Below, in pieces: positions 20,335 through 29,326 of a stretch of DNA of 64,000 nt. Location: positions 248,001 to 312,000 of the forward strand of contig CALSRZ010000003.1 of NCBI GenBank assembly GCA_943788895.1, in the 5' to 3' direction. Made by a program: the position numbers and the translations under genes. Each line of letters opens with the position of its first letter. The stretch's first letter is position 1. The notes beneath the pieces are model-generated. The model did not search any database and had not been told where the DNA came from. It was given only the letters and a program-made list of their open reading frames with translations. The DNA comes from an uncultured Pseudomonadales bacterium (GTDB lineage Bacteria > Pseudomonadota > Gammaproteobacteria > Pseudomonadales > Porticoccaceae).

Positions 20335-21398
20335 TGGCATTTAAACAGGTCACCTCACCCCACGCCCACAGCGCGCAGAGCACCTCCAAGGTTATGCAGC
20401 TAGTCATCTGGGCCACAGTGCCAGGCATACTCGCACTGACCTGGCAGTTTGGTTGGGGCAGCCTAATCAATGTCGTTATCGCCTCAGTCACTGCGCTGAT
20501 CTGCGAAGCCATTGTTGTCAAAATGCGTGGGCGTTCAGTCGCCTTTTATCTCAGCGACTACAGCGCATTGGTCACCGCCCTGTTACTGGCACTCTCCCTG
20601 CCACCACTGGCACCCTGGTGGATCATTGTTGTCGGCACCGTATTCTCAATAGTCGTCGCCAAGCAGCTCTATGGCGGCCTCGGCTACAACCCGTTTAATC
20701 CAGCAATGGTTGGCTATGTCGTTCTGCTGATCTCATTCCCCATCCAGATGACCACCTGGGTCGCACCACTGGCACTATTGCCAGAAGGTATCTCCCATCC
20801 TGGATTAGTCGAATCACTGCAGATCGTCTTTGGCAGTATCAATCCCGTCGACGGCGTCACCGGCGCCACCCCGCTGGATATGTTTAAGCACAGCAGTGGC
20901 TTGCTAGTCGATCAGGTCTACGAACGCGAACCCCTGTTTAACCTGGCAATGTTTGCCGGTGCCGGCTGGGAATGGGTCAATATCGCCTTTCTGGCTGGCG
21001 GTTTAATACTACTATCCAACCGTATCTTTACCTGGCACGGCCCGCTCGGCATGCTCGGCGCACTGGCCCTGATGTCAGTCATCTTTTACGACTCCGGCAG
21101 CTCCACCAGCCCCGGCACGCCAATGATGCACCTGTTTAGTGGTGCCTCCATGTTCGGCGCATTCTTTATTCTTACCGACCCGGTTTCATCCGCCGTCAGC
21201 AATCGCGGACGACTGATTTACGGCGCGCTGATTGGCGTACTGGTCTATATTATTCGCGCCTGGGGCAACTACCCGGATGCAGTTGCCTTCGCCGTATTGA
21301 TCGCCAACTTTGCCGCGCCGTTTATCGACAACTACACCTTGCCGCGCACCTACGGACATACCGACCGTCGTCGCGCCACTGAAAAAGAGGAAGGCTAA
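20334..21398 (+). CDS. rsxD: Electron transport complex subunit RsxD
   Basis: A 354-residue integral membrane subunit of the NqrB/RnfD family. VDGVTGATPLDMF near residue 180 contains the Thr that carries covalently bound FMN. GYNPFNPAMVGYV near residue 120 and YALVTALLLALSLPP-like helix sequence near 70 are family marks. It forms part of the ion-translocating core. Its start overlaps the rsxC stop by one base, and its stop overlaps the rsxG start by one base, so translation is coupled along the operon. Confidence 0.96.
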   Translation: MAFKQVTSPHAHSAQSTSKVMQLVIWATVPGILALTWQFGWGSLINVVIASVTALICEAIVVKMRGRSVAFYLSDYSALVTALLLALSLPPLAPWWIIVVGTVFSIVVAKQLYGGLGYNPFNPAMVGYVVLLISFPIQMTTWVAPLALLPEGISHPGLVESLQIVFGSINPVDGVTGATPLDMFKHSSGLLVDQVYEREPLFNLAMFAGAGWEWVNIAFLAGGLILLSNRIFTWHGPLGMLGALALMSVIFYDSGSSTSPGTPMMHLFSGASMFGAFFILTDPVSSAVSNRGRLIYGALIGVLVYIIRAWGNYPDAVAFAVLIANFAAPFIDNYTLPRTYGHTDRRRATEKEEG

Positions 21399-22048
21399 TG
21401 GTTTTTAAATCAATTGGATTTAACAGCATCGTCCTCGCCATCTTTGCACTGGTCACAGCGGTTATTCTCGCCACCACCAACGACCTGACCAAAGAGCGTA
21501 TTGCCGACTCAGAACGTCGCGCCGCTCAACGCGCCCTGCTGGAAATTATTCCCCTTGAGCGCCACAACAATGATCTGTTGATGGATGTTCAGCCAGTACC
21601 CCAGCAGTACTGGAATCTGCTTGGACTGAAAAAAGGCGGCAATATTCATATCGCCCGCGACAATGGCCAGCCGGTTGCGGCAATTATTCCCGCCGTAACA
21701 GCGGACGGCTACAGCGGTGATATAGCTATGATCGTCGGCATTAACTTCGACGGCACTATCGCTGGCGTACGTGTTGTAGAGCACCGTGAAACCCCCGGCC
21801 TCGGCGACAAAGTCGATCTAAAAAAGAGCGACTGGATACTCGACTTTAATGGCAAATCACTGGCTAAGCCCAGCAGCGATGGCTGGAAAGTTAAAAAAGA
21901 AGGCGGCGAATTTGATCAATTTACCGGCGCCACCATCACACCTCGCGCCGTGGTCTACCAAATACTAAAAACTCTGCAATACTTTAATGATGATCAACAG
22001 CGATTATTAGAGCAGAGCGCATTAAACACTCAGCAGGCAGCCCAATGA
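21398..22048 (+). CDS. rsxG: Electron transport complex subunit RsxG
   Basis: A 216-residue protein with one N-terminal membrane helix (about residues 8-26) and a periplasmic FMN-binding domain. [11 protein letters not shown] near residue 178 is the flavinylation motif in which the last Thr of the ATIT stretch accepts FMN through a phosphodiester bond. [14 protein letters not shown] near residue 127 is also typical. A periplasmic electron carrier in the Rsx/Rnf complex. It overlaps rsxE by four bases. Confidence 0.95.
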   Translation: MVFKSIGFNSIVLAIFALVTAVILATTNDLTKERIADSERRAAQRALLEIIPLERHNNDLLMDVQPVPQQYWNLLGLKKGGNIHIARDNGQPVAAIIPAVTADGYSGDIAMIVGINFDGTIAGVRVVEHRETPGLGDKVDLKKSDWILDFNGKSLAKPSSDGWKVKKEGGEFDQFTGATITPRAVVYQILKTLQYFNDDQQRLLEQSALNTQQAAQ

Positions 22049-22758
22049 GCGAAGTCAGCATTTCAGAAGTCACCAAAAACGGTCTCTGGACAAACAACCC
22101 GGCACTGGTTCAGCTGCTCGGCCTCTGCCCACTACTCGCAGTCACCGGCACCGTAGTCAACGCACTGGGTCTGGGCATTGCCACCATGATGGTACTGATC
22201 GGCTCCAACTGCATCGTCTCGTTAATCCGCAACCATGTTAGCGACGCCGTCAGACTGCCCGCCTTTGTAATTATTATCGCCGCCTTTGTCACCTGCGCCG
22301 AACTGCTGATGAAAGCCTACACCTACGAGCTGTATCAAATACTGGGTATCTTTATCCCGCTGATCGTCACCAACTGTGCCATCCTCGGACGTGCAGAAGC
22401 CTTCGCCAGCAAACACCCAATAGGCTATGCCGCCCTCGACGGTTTTATGATGGGCCTCGGTTTTCTGCTAGTGCTAGTTGTACTGGGCGCAATTCGCGAA
22501 CTGTTTGGACAGGGAACATTGTTCGACAATATGCATCTGCTATTTGGCTCAATGGCCGACTCCTGGAGAATGCAGCCCTTTGGCGATAACTACAGCTTCC
22601 TGGTAGTGATCCTGCCGCCCGGCGCATTCCTAGTTACCGGCCTGTTAATCGCCGGAAAAAACAGCATTGATGCCGCCATAAAACGCCGCGCCGATGCCCA
22701 GAAAGATCGCCCAGTTAAAGGCGCCAAAAGAATTAGAACCACAGGTAATATCGCTTAA
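22045..22758 (+). CDS. rsxE: Electron transport complex subunit RsxE
   Basis: A 237-residue membrane protein paralogous to RsxA, with six hydrophobic segments. [21 protein letters not shown] near the start and [19 protein letters not shown] near residue 108 carry the conserved cysteines of the membrane Fe-S site shared with RsxA. The basic C-terminal tail ([11 protein letters not shown]) lies in the cytoplasm. It closes the rsx operon. In E. coli the endonuclease III gene nth follows rsxE; here a thiamine-diphosphate enzyme gene follows 61 bp later. Confidence 0.95.
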   Translation: MSEVSISEVTKNGLWTNNPALVQLLGLCPLLAVTGTVVNALGLGIATMMVLIGSNCIVSLIRNHVSDAVRLPAFVIIIAAFVTCAELLMKAYTYELYQILGIFIPLIVTNCAILGRAEAFASKHPIGYAALDGFMMGLGFLLVLVVLGAIRELFGQGTLFDNMHLLFGSMADSWRMQPFGDNYSFLVVILPPGAFLVTGLLIAGKNSIDAAIKRRADAQKDRPVKGAKRIRTTGNIA

Positions 22759-22819
22759 GGTAAAAAGTAAACGCGATACCCAAATGGAGCAGTAAATAGC
22801 ACAGAGGATAGTGGCTAAA

Positions 22820-24604
22820 ATGAATAAAACCGGCGCATGGTTAGTCCGTTATGCCCTCGAACAGCTCGGCATTGCTCACAGCTTCGGAATCCCCGGCATC
22901 GCCAATGCTGAGATCTACGACGAGCTGGATCAGTCCGACCAAATCACCCCGCACCTAGTCAATCATGAAATGAGCGCCGCCTTTATGGCCGACGCGCTTA
23001 GCCGCACCAACCCCGATAGTATTGGCATTATGTTAATAGTCTCCGGCGCAGGCGTAACCCATAGCGCCACGGGTATTGGTGAAGCCTATCTGGCTGGCAT
23101 ACCTATGCTGATAATTGCCGGCATTGCAGATTATAAAGATACTGCTTATGAAAAAACTGGTTATGAAAACACCGGTCACCAAGACAGCATCGACCAGCAA
23201 GAACTTTTAAAACCCCTGACCAAAGCCAGCTATCAAATAACCGAACATCAGCAGATCATCGAAACCATATTTAACGCCTACAATATCGCCACCAGCGACA
23301 AACCGGGCCCAGTGCTTATAGAAATCCCCGTAAGCGTGCAGATTGCCAGCGCAGATATCGACGAAGCTCTTATTAACAAAGCACTTTCTATCCATCTATC
23401 AGCCGCCAATCAGGAACAGCTCGAATACAGCGATGCCGAAATCAGCAACGCCGCCAAATATCTACTCGATGCCGACCACCCAGGCATTCTAGTCGGCTGG
23501 GGTGCAGTCGACGCCCAATCAGAACTCGTCGCCCTCGCCGAACAGCTCGGCGCACCGGTCAGCACCACACTCTCAGGGATCAGCAGCTTCCCCGCCAGAC
23601 ATCCACTACATAGCGGTATGATCTTTGGCCCCGCCGCCGTCCCCAGCGCACGCAATGCCTTTGAAAACTGCGACTGCCTACTCGCCATCGGCACCAGCTT
23701 TAGCCAGATCGACACCGCCAGCGGCAGCGCCGTACCGCCAGAAAAACTCATTCATATAGATAGCGACAAGCAGGTGTTTAATCGCGTCTATCCCGCCACA
23801 CAGACATTGTGCGGCGAGCCAAAACAAATCCTTAACAGCCTGCTCTACAAATTACAGGCCCACCAGGAACAGCCCGCCCAGAGCGATGAACTCTGCGCCG
23901 CAATCGCCAGCGATAAAGCCGCCTTTAAAAATGATTGGCACAGCCATAACGGTAAAGAGCGGGTAAATCCCGCGCTGTTTTTCGATAAGCTGCAAACGGT
24001 TATTAAAGATGATGCGATTATTATTACCGACGATGGTAACCATACTTTTCTTACCGCAGAACTCATGCCGATTAATAACCCGCGAGGTTTTATCTCGCCC
24101 TCAAACTTTAATGCCATGGGCTACTGCGTACCCGCCGTTAACGCCGCCAAACTCGCCAATCCCGATAAACAGGTTATCGGTATAGTCGGCGATGGCGCTA
24201 TGTTGATAAGCGGAATGGAAGCACTGATCGCCGTGCGTGAAAAACTCGGCACGGTCTACTGCATCTTTAATGATGGTCATCTCTCGCGAATCTCCCATAG
24301 CCAGGAGATTACATACAACCAGAAGGCCTGCACCGAACTGGGCAATGTTAACTGGGGTGCTTTTGCAGACTCCCTGGAATGTGGTTATTTCGCGATTAGA
24401 AATAACCATGAAATCGATACCGCCCTGCGCCGCGCACTGGAAACTGCCGCCCATGGGCAGCCGGTATTTGTCGATATCAGCATCGACTATTCAAAGCGCA
24501 GTAACTATGCAGAAGGGGTTGAAAAGGCCACATTGGCCGGGTTTTCGGGAAGGGATAAATTGAGGCTGGTTAGCCGTGCGATTGTGCGCAAGATTATGGG
24601 TTAG
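22820..24604 (+). CDS. Thiamine-diphosphate-dependent enzyme, acetolactate synthase-like
   Basis: A 594-residue enzyme with the three-domain layout of the acetolactate synthase/pyruvate decarboxylase family: N-terminal pyrimidine-binding domain with the catalytic Glu in NHEMSAAFMADAL (about residue 49), central domain (about 200-330), and C-terminal diphosphate-binding domain with GDGAMLISGMEAL and the trailing FNDGHLSR (about 455-490). The substrate cannot be read from sequence. A true IlvB role is unlikely since no small subunit gene follows. The ATG at 22820 is preferred over the GTG at 22811 because the agagga site stands 11 bases before it. It lies 61 bp after rsxE and may belong to that transcript. 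Confidence 0.82.
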   Translation: MNKTGAWLVRYALEQLGIAHSFGIPGIANAEIYDELDQSDQITPHLVNHEMSAAFMADALSRTNPDSIGIMLIVSGAGVTHSATGIGEAYLAGIPMLIIAGIADYKDTAYEKTGYENTGHQDSIDQQELLKPLTKASYQITEHQQIIETIFNAYNIATSDKPGPVLIEIPVSVQIASADIDEALINKALSIHLSAANQEQLEYSDAEISNAAKYLLDADHPGILVGWGAVDAQSELVALAEQLGAPVSTTLSGISSFPARHPLHSGMIFGPAAVPSARNAFENCDCLLAIGTSFSQIDTASGSAVPPEKLIHIDSDKQVFNRVYPATQTLCGEPKQILNSLLYKLQAHQEQPAQSDELCAAIASDKAAFKNDWHSHNGKERVNPALFFDKLQTVIKDDAIIITDDGNHTFLTAELMPINNPRGFISPSNFNAMGYCVPAVNAAKLANPDKQVIGIVGDGAMLISGMEALIAVREKLGTVYCIFNDGHLSRISHSQEITYNQKACTELGNVNWGAFADSLECGYFAIRNNHEIDTALRRALETAAHGQPVFVDISIDYSKRSNYAEGVEKATLAGFSGRDKLRLVSRAIVRKIMG

Positions 24605-24621
24605 CGGCTGTAAAACCGGAT

Positions 24622-25068
24622 TTAATAAGACTCCAGATCCTTATCAAATAAAGCCTCGATATCACGAAACGCTTTAAATTCCAGATAGTTTCCACTGGGA
24701 TCACGGATAAATAATGTTGCCTGCTCCCCTCTGCGACCTTCAAAGCGAATAGAAGGCTCAATCGCAAACTCCACAGCCAAACCCTTAAGTCGCGATACCA
24801 ATAGTTGGTACTGATCCCAGTCCAAAATTAGACCAAAGTGCGAAGCGGGAACCGCCTGTCCATCGACGGCATTTGTTGCTGCCATAGGGTGATCTTCAGG
24901 GGCAACCAGATGGGCGACTATCTGGTGGCCATAGAAATCAAAGTCAATCCAGCGATCGGATTCACGGCCGGTTTTACAGCCGAGGATATTGCAATAGAAA
25001 GTGCGTGCGGCTTCCAGATCGGTGACTGGGAAGGCTAGATGGAAGCGTGCGTTGGTTTGGTTTTGCAT
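24622..25068 (-). CDS. VOC-family (glyoxalase/dioxygenase-like) protein
   Basis: A 148-residue protein of the vicinal oxygen chelate superfamily. The first beta-alpha-beta module starts with HLAFPVTDLEAARTFYCNIL (residues about 10-29) and the second ends with FIRDPSGNYLEFKAF (about 123-137). The metal ligands expected are the first His, a second His in the middle (SHFGLIL), and the Glu of YLEF. Similar proteins are annotated as glyoxalase/bleomycin-resistance or dioxygenase-like; the substrate is unknown. It is convergent with the thiamine-diphosphate enzyme gene, 17 bp apart. Confidence 0.85.
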   Translation of the reverse strand: MQNQTNARFHLAFPVTDLEAARTFYCNILGCKTGRESDRWIDFDFYGHQIVAHLVAPEDHPMAATNAVDGQAVPASHFGLILDWDQYQLLVSRLKGLAVEFAIEPSIRFEGRRGEQATLFIRDPSGNYLEFKAFRDIEALFDKDLESY

Positions 25069-25277
25069 GGGATTTAATCGGCTGATTAGAGGAGCGATAT
25101 CTTAGCATTGGTTTTGGGGAATTACCGTTCGTCGGAAAGAACGGTGATTTTCTTGATGCAGCTCATTGGGTGGGCTAGGTTTAAGTGGTTATGTTGGGGG
25201 GTATGGTGTTGACCCAAAGCGCACGTTTAGCTTTCTGTGTTCCACTCAAGCACATGGTCTTTTAATAAGGATATTTT

Positions 25278-26927
25278 ATGAAATTATCGGTTTTATTAAT
25301 CTCAAACTTCAAAGGCATTAAAGATGAAATTAAGATTTTGATTGATGACATAGTAGTGCTGGTTGGGCCCAATAACTGTTGTAAATCGACTATTCTCGAT
25401 GCCTACGAAGCTTATGTATCTCTTGGTTCTGCGCTTTCGCTAGACTTCTTTCATAATCACAATTCAAACCTTCCGATAACCATCACGGGTGTTTTTACTG
25501 ATGTGTCTTTCGATGATGTAGAGGCTATAGGTCAAGAATGGTTGCTTACAGGTGATGCAGATTATGGAGATTGTGCTAAGTTCCAAATTAGGTGGGAGGC
25601 GGCGGGTGAGAATGGCGTCAAATATAGCTTCAGCAATTCTACAAACGACTGGAAAAAGGGAGGGGCTGGCGGCTGGGATTCAATACTAAAAAGCCGACTA
25701 CCCGTGCCTATTAGAATAAATCCTAATGATGATACGGGGTATTTAGAAAAAGTTCTGAAAGATCTGATTTCCAAGAGTGCACAACAAAAAATTAAGAATG
25801 ATAAAAGTAAACTGTCTACCATTATTGCAGAGATAGATAAGCTGGCTAAGGAAGTGGAAACGGAGATATCCACTGATATCGAAAGCCTTAATGCAAAAAT
25901 CGAAACTGAAGTACAAAAACTGTTTGATGGAGTCAAAGTAGGATTTGAAACGGGTGTTGGAAAATTTAAGCCCGAGGATGCTATTAAAGATGGCAGTAGG
26001 TTTATATTAAATTCAAAAGGTTCGTCGGCACCCCTCGAGCATCAAGGAAGCGGCGTTCAGCGTGCTTTCCTATGGTCTGCAATTAATGCGATGTGTAGTG
26101 AAGGTAGGTTTAAAAAAGGAACTACAAAGGTTCCAAACGAAAAATCAAAAATATTGTTGCTAGATGAGCCAGAAATTAATCTTCACCCCTCAGTTATAAG
26201 AGCAGCCAGGAAAGCAATATATTCGTTAGCTGAGATTGAGGGGTGGCAAGTAATGTGCACTACCCATTCTCCAGTGTTTATTGATTTGACCAATAACCAT
26301 ACAACATTAATAAAAGTTTCCGACGCTCCTGACGGCGTATACTATTTTCAAACAGATAAATCTAGCTTTAGCCTCGAAGAAAAAGAAAACCTGAAAATGC
26401 TGAACAAATGTTGTCCTACCGTGAACGAGTTTTTCTTTTATGAGAACTCAATACTTGTAGAGGGTGATACGGAGTACTTAGCCTATCAATATCTGATTGA
26501 GCAAGAAGGTCTAGAAGGTAGTCATTGCGTTATTAATTGCAGGGGGAAAGCAAACATCCCTACTTTTATCAAAATATTCAATCAATTTCAGGCATCAGCG
26601 ATAGCTGTTCATGACCTTGACACAAAGACTAGAAGTGATGGTAGCGCAAATGGTATGTGGACTATAAACTTGAGGATAAGACAAACCGCTGACGGTGCCA
26701 GTGGTCGAGTTAAAACTGTGGTGCATCAACCTGATTTTGAAGGTTACTACCTAGATGAAAATCCTAGCAAAGATAAGCCATACAACCTCTTCTCTCACTT
26801 AATATCAGAAAATTTTCATACTGGCGAAAAATATCAAAAACTAAGAAACTCTCTAAAAGAAATCGAAGATGACTCTCATGAAGGAATTTATCAAACTGAG
26901 CAGGATATTGAGAATTTAGCAGAGTAA
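25278..26927 (+). CDS. OLD-family ATPase with TOPRIM nuclease domain (candidate defence gene)
   Basis: A 549-residue protein. Residues about 1-370 form an SMC/Rad50-like ABC ATPase interrupted by a coiled segment (about 165-215). They show a Walker A-like GPNNCCKST at about 30-38, a signature region HQGSGVQRAF near 255, Walker B LLLDEPEINLHP near 294, and the switch His in TTHSP near 331. Residues about 385-549 form a TOPRIM domain with ILVEGDTEYLAYQYL and the acidic AVHDLDTKT. This is the overcoming-lysogenization-defect plan. No GajB-type helicase gene follows, so it looks like a stand-alone (class 1) OLD protein, a family with anti-phage members. Walker A has Cys where Gly normally precedes Lys. 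The gene is visibly more A/T-rich than its neighbours, suggesting transfer. Confidence 0.83.
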   Translation: MKLSVLLISNFKGIKDEIKILIDDIVVLVGPNNCCKSTILDAYEAYVSLGSALSLDFFHNHNSNLPITITGVFTDVSFDDVEAIGQEWLLTGDADYGDCAKFQIRWEAAGENGVKYSFSNSTNDWKKGGAGGWDSILKSRLPVPIRINPNDDTGYLEKVLKDLISKSAQQKIKNDKSKLSTIIAEIDKLAKEVETEISTDIESLNAKIETEVQKLFDGVKVGFETGVGKFKPEDAIKDGSRFILNSKGSSAPLEHQGSGVQRAFLWSAINAMCSEGRFKKGTTKVPNEKSKILLLDEPEINLHPSVIRAARKAIYSLAEIEGWQVMCTTHSPVFIDLTNNHTTLIKVSDAPDGVYYFQTDKSSFSLEEKENLKMLNKCCPTVNEFFFYENSILVEGDTEYLAYQYLIEQEGLEGSHCVINCRGKANIPTFIKIFNQFQASAIAVHDLDTKTRSDGSANGMWTINLRIRQTADGASGRVKTVVHQPDFEGYYLDENPSKDKPYNLFSHLISENFHTGEKYQKLRNSLKEIEDDSHEGIYQTEQDIENLAE

Positions 26928-27088
26928 TGGCTATCAGGTAGATTTGTAGTTAAAGGCAAAACAATAATAAATCCGAGGAAACTGGGGTCAGATGAAAGTT
27001 TATCAACTTAACCCAGTCTATACTTATCCATAAACAGTATGTAGGAATGCTACTCAGAAACACACCACCCCAAAAACGGACTTTAAAA

Positions 27089-27523
27089 ATGCTAAACCTC
27101 CCCCACCACTACAGCATAAAAGTAAACGGTGCCCCCACCGGCGATCTAATCGCCTCAGCCGATCACCTCCCCTACTTAGAGGTCTGCCCACCACTGGAAT
27201 TTGGCGGCCCAGGCGATAAATGGTCACCGGAAGATCTGCTAATGGCCGCTGTGGCCAACTGTTTAGTACTCTCATTTCGCGTAATTGCCGAGAAATCAAA
27301 GCTCGAGTGGAAATCTATCGAATGCACCTCCGAAGGCGAGCTTAATCTGGTGGATGGCAAGATGCTGTTTACCAAAATCACCTCCAAGGTTTCACTGGTA
27401 ATCCTATCTCAGGAAGATCACGCCAAGGCCGAGAAGCTATTGCACAGAGCCGAAGAGAGCTGCCTAATCAGCAATTCATTATCAGCCGAATTAACCCTGA
27501 AACCACTTATTACTACTGGATAG
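27089..27523 (+). CDS. OsmC-family protein
   Basis: A 144-residue OsmC/Ohr-superfamily protein. The first redox cysteine lies in EDLLMAAVANCLVLSF (about residue 58 from this start) and the second in AEESCLISNSL (about 123), the spacing typical for this fold. Members reduce organic hydroperoxides by a thiol mechanism; this one belongs to the OsmC-like rather than the Ohr branch as far as can be judged. The frame extends 14 codons upstream, but the ATG at 27089, with an acgga site 9 bases before it, gives the standard N-terminus. It stands alone between the OLD gene and the two-domain unknown gene. Confidence 0.85.
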   Translation: MLNLPHHYSIKVNGAPTGDLIASADHLPYLEVCPPLEFGGPGDKWSPEDLLMAAVANCLVLSFRVIAEKSKLEWKSIECTSEGELNLVDGKMLFTKITSKVSLVILSQEDHAKAEKLLHRAEESCLISNSLSAELTLKPLITTG

Positions 27524-27560
27524 CCCCCATATAGGAAAAATTTATTCTTAAATTTCCCCT

Positions 27561-27588
27561 TTGACAAATTATCACGCCGATGTATTAT
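27561..27588 (+). promoter_or_regulatory. Strong sigma-70 promoter for the two-domain unknown gene
   Basis: TTGACA (27561-27566) and TATTAT (27583-27588) are 16 bases apart, with a TG just before the -10 hexamer (an extended -10). The expected transcript start is about 40 bases before the ATG at 27635, which has an aaggag site at 27620-27625 and a second aagg next to the start. Confidence 0.75.
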
Positions 27589-27634
27589 ATATAAGTGAAT
27601 AGGTTTTCAGTGTAATTACAAGGAGTAATTAAGG

Positions 27635-28327
27635 ATGATTAAGAGTAGTAGTTGGATCTCACGAAAAATTCCCGAGCATCGTTTAAGTGCCCCGGGCACA
27701 GCTACTATAAAAAAAATCCCCTCCAGCGAATTTATAAGTCTTATTCAAAGCCTTAAGTCAGAAGGCTGGCATATTACCAACGAAAATTACGATGCCGATA
27801 TTCTGGATCACTACTCGAAGATTAAGCTTGAGTGCAATTCAAGCAAGCTGTCCTTTGAATGGGACAATAAAGAGGGTGGCAGTATTGAAGGTGCTGAAGA
27901 TCATGTAGAGAAAATCGCCTACATGCTAAAAAACTTCGTCTATATTAATCATAAAGATGGCTCATCAAAGGAGTGGTTGTGGATGAAACAACGGAATTTT
28001 ATCTGTCGAGCATTTTACAAACTCCGCTTTCGCCTACTGGGTCTGGCAACTATAAAAGCGATTCCCACCTATGAATTTAGGGATCTGATCAAAAGCCTGA
28101 AATCCGAGGGCTGGTATGTCACCTATGAGTACTATGGCGAAGATGCCTGGGTGCATTACGGCCAGGTTAAGCTGCGCCACGATCTGCGCCGACTCACACT
28201 GGAATGGGATGATAAGACTGGCGGCAGTATTGAGGGTGCCGGCGATCTTATTCGTGGAATTGCCTATACCAAGGGCTATACAGCAGTTGACCAGTGGCGC
28301 TGGGCTGAGGATAGCCGGACAGTCTGA
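27635..28327 (+). CDS. Unknown protein made of two copies of one domain
   Basis: A 230-residue protein I cannot assign to a family. It consists of two homologous segments of about 80 residues: residues about 24-105 (starting ATIKKIPSSEFISLIQSLK) and about 137-220 (starting ATIKAIPTYEFRDLIKSLK). Both share the pattern LKSEGW-x-(V/I)T-x-E-x-Y, then K-L-x-x-x-L-x-x-EWD and GGSIEGA. The linker (about 106-136) is basic and rich in aromatic residues. No signal peptide, membrane helix or catalytic motif is evident. It follows a strong promoter of its own, so it is probably expressed as a single gene. The acidic, repeated fold suggests a small binding or immunity-like module, but that is a guess. Confidence 0.7.
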   Translation: MIKSSSWISRKIPEHRLSAPGTATIKKIPSSEFISLIQSLKSEGWHITNENYDADILDHYSKIKLECNSSKLSFEWDNKEGGSIEGAEDHVEKIAYMLKNFVYINHKDGSSKEWLWMKQRNFICRAFYKLRFRLLGLATIKAIPTYEFRDLIKSLKSEGWYVTYEYYGEDAWVHYGQVKLRHDLRRLTLEWDDKTGGSIEGAGDLIRGIAYTKGYTAVDQWRWAEDSRTV

Positions 28328-28368
28328 GAACTAACTTTTCCGATTTTAAGAAATTCCCATATACTTGA

Positions 28369-28391
28369 CCTTATGTATCAAAAACATAAGG
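28369..28391 (+). promoter_or_regulatory. Hairpin covering the mscS ribosome-binding site
   Basis: ccttatgt (28369-28376) pairs exactly with acataagg (28384-28391). The right arm contains most of the aagga ribosome site of the next gene, whose GTG start is at 28402. The stem could hold translation down until opened, but this is inferred from pairing alone. Confidence 0.45.
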
Positions 28392-28401
28392 ACTCATAGC
28401 T

Positions 28402-29247
28402 GTGATAGAACAATTACAAGACTGGCTATCTATATCTCTGTTAACCCTAGGCGACTTCAATTTGCGAATTGCCGATATGGCTTCGGCACTGGGTATTCTT
28501 CTACTCGGTGTGCTGTTGCTGCGGGTGGTTAACAAGGCCTCTTCCGCGGCGGCAAAACGCAGCGGCGCTCATGATCAAAATATTTATATTATCCAGCGAG
28601 TGCTGAAATATATTGTCTACAGCGTGGTTATTCTGTTGGCTTTTTCTGCGCTCGGGGTGAGCTTTGATAATCTGATGCTGGTTGCCGGTGCGCTGGGTGT
28701 GGGTATTGGCTTTGGCTTGCAGTCGATTGTTAATAACTTTGTCTGCGGCATTATTATTCTGTTTGAGAAGTCCCTGCGGATCGGCGACTTTGTCGAGCTG
28801 CCCAATGGGCTATTGGGCGAGGTGCGCGAGATCAATATTCGCAGCACATTAATCCGCACTCTGGACAATGCAGATATTCTGGTACCCAACGCGGACTTTG
28901 TCAGCAATCAGGTCAATAACTGGACGCTTAACGATGATATTCGCCGCTTCTCGATTCACTTTAGCGTTGCCTATGGCAGTGATCTGGCAGCAGTTCGCGA
29001 GGCCGGGTTAAAAGCGGCTGAGGATGTGCCAATTACTCTGCACCGCGAGGATATTAAACCCGGTGTACTGGTCACCGAGCTGGGCTCTTCAGGGGTGGAG
29101 TGCTCATTGATAGTCTGGGCCAAGGGCGAGTGGGTAAAACGCCCGGGGCTGGTTAAATCACAGTACCTAACGGCGATTTACAACCGTCTGCGAGAGTCGG
29201 AAATAGAAATTCCCTTCCCGCAGATGGATGTGCATATGCGCAGCTAG
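28402..29247 (+). CDS. MscS-family small-conductance mechanosensitive channel
   Basis: A 281-residue MscS-type channel. Three hydrophobic segments lie in the first 110 residues; the third is the pore helix, ALGVGIGFGLQSIVNNFVCG, with the Ala/Gly packing pattern of MscS. The cytoplasmic beta domain follows (RIGDFVELPNGLLGEV, then TLDNADILVPNADFVSNQVNNW) and the C-terminal alpha-beta domain ends with IEIPFPQMDVHM. It should open under membrane tension to release solutes after osmotic downshock. The start is a GTG at 28402 with an aagga site 9 bases upstream that lies in a hairpin. Confidence 0.93.
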   Translation: MIEQLQDWLSISLLTLGDFNLRIADMASALGILLLGVLLLRVVNKASSAAAKRSGAHDQNIYIIQRVLKYIVYSVVILLAFSALGVSFDNLMLVAGALGVGIGFGLQSIVNNFVCGIIILFEKSLRIGDFVELPNGLLGEVREINIRSTLIRTLDNADILVPNADFVSNQVNNWTLNDDIRRFSIHFSVAYGSDLAAVREAGLKAAEDVPITLHREDIKPGVLVTELGSSGVECSLIVWAKGEWVKRPGLVKSQYLTAIYNRLRESEIEIPFPQMDVHMRS

Positions 29248-29265
29248 CAGTTTTCAAACCGCCAC

Positions 29266-29296
29266 AAAAAAGCCGCTTGTATAAAGCGGCTTTTTT
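29266..29296. terminator. Bidirectional rho-independent terminator
   Basis: gccgctt (29272-29278) pairs with aagcggc (29284-29290) around a 5-base loop. Six A precede and six T follow. It lies between the convergent mscS-like gene and argG and serves both. Confidence 0.92.
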
Positions 29297-29326
29297 AATG
29301 ATAACGAAAGAAGCTGAAAAACTGAC

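Noticed and set aside
26928..27046. Possible transposon end or attachment site after the OLD-like gene (actggggt ... aacccagt)
   Set aside because: The short inverted repeat is only about 8 bases; no matching sequence was seen upstream of the gene.
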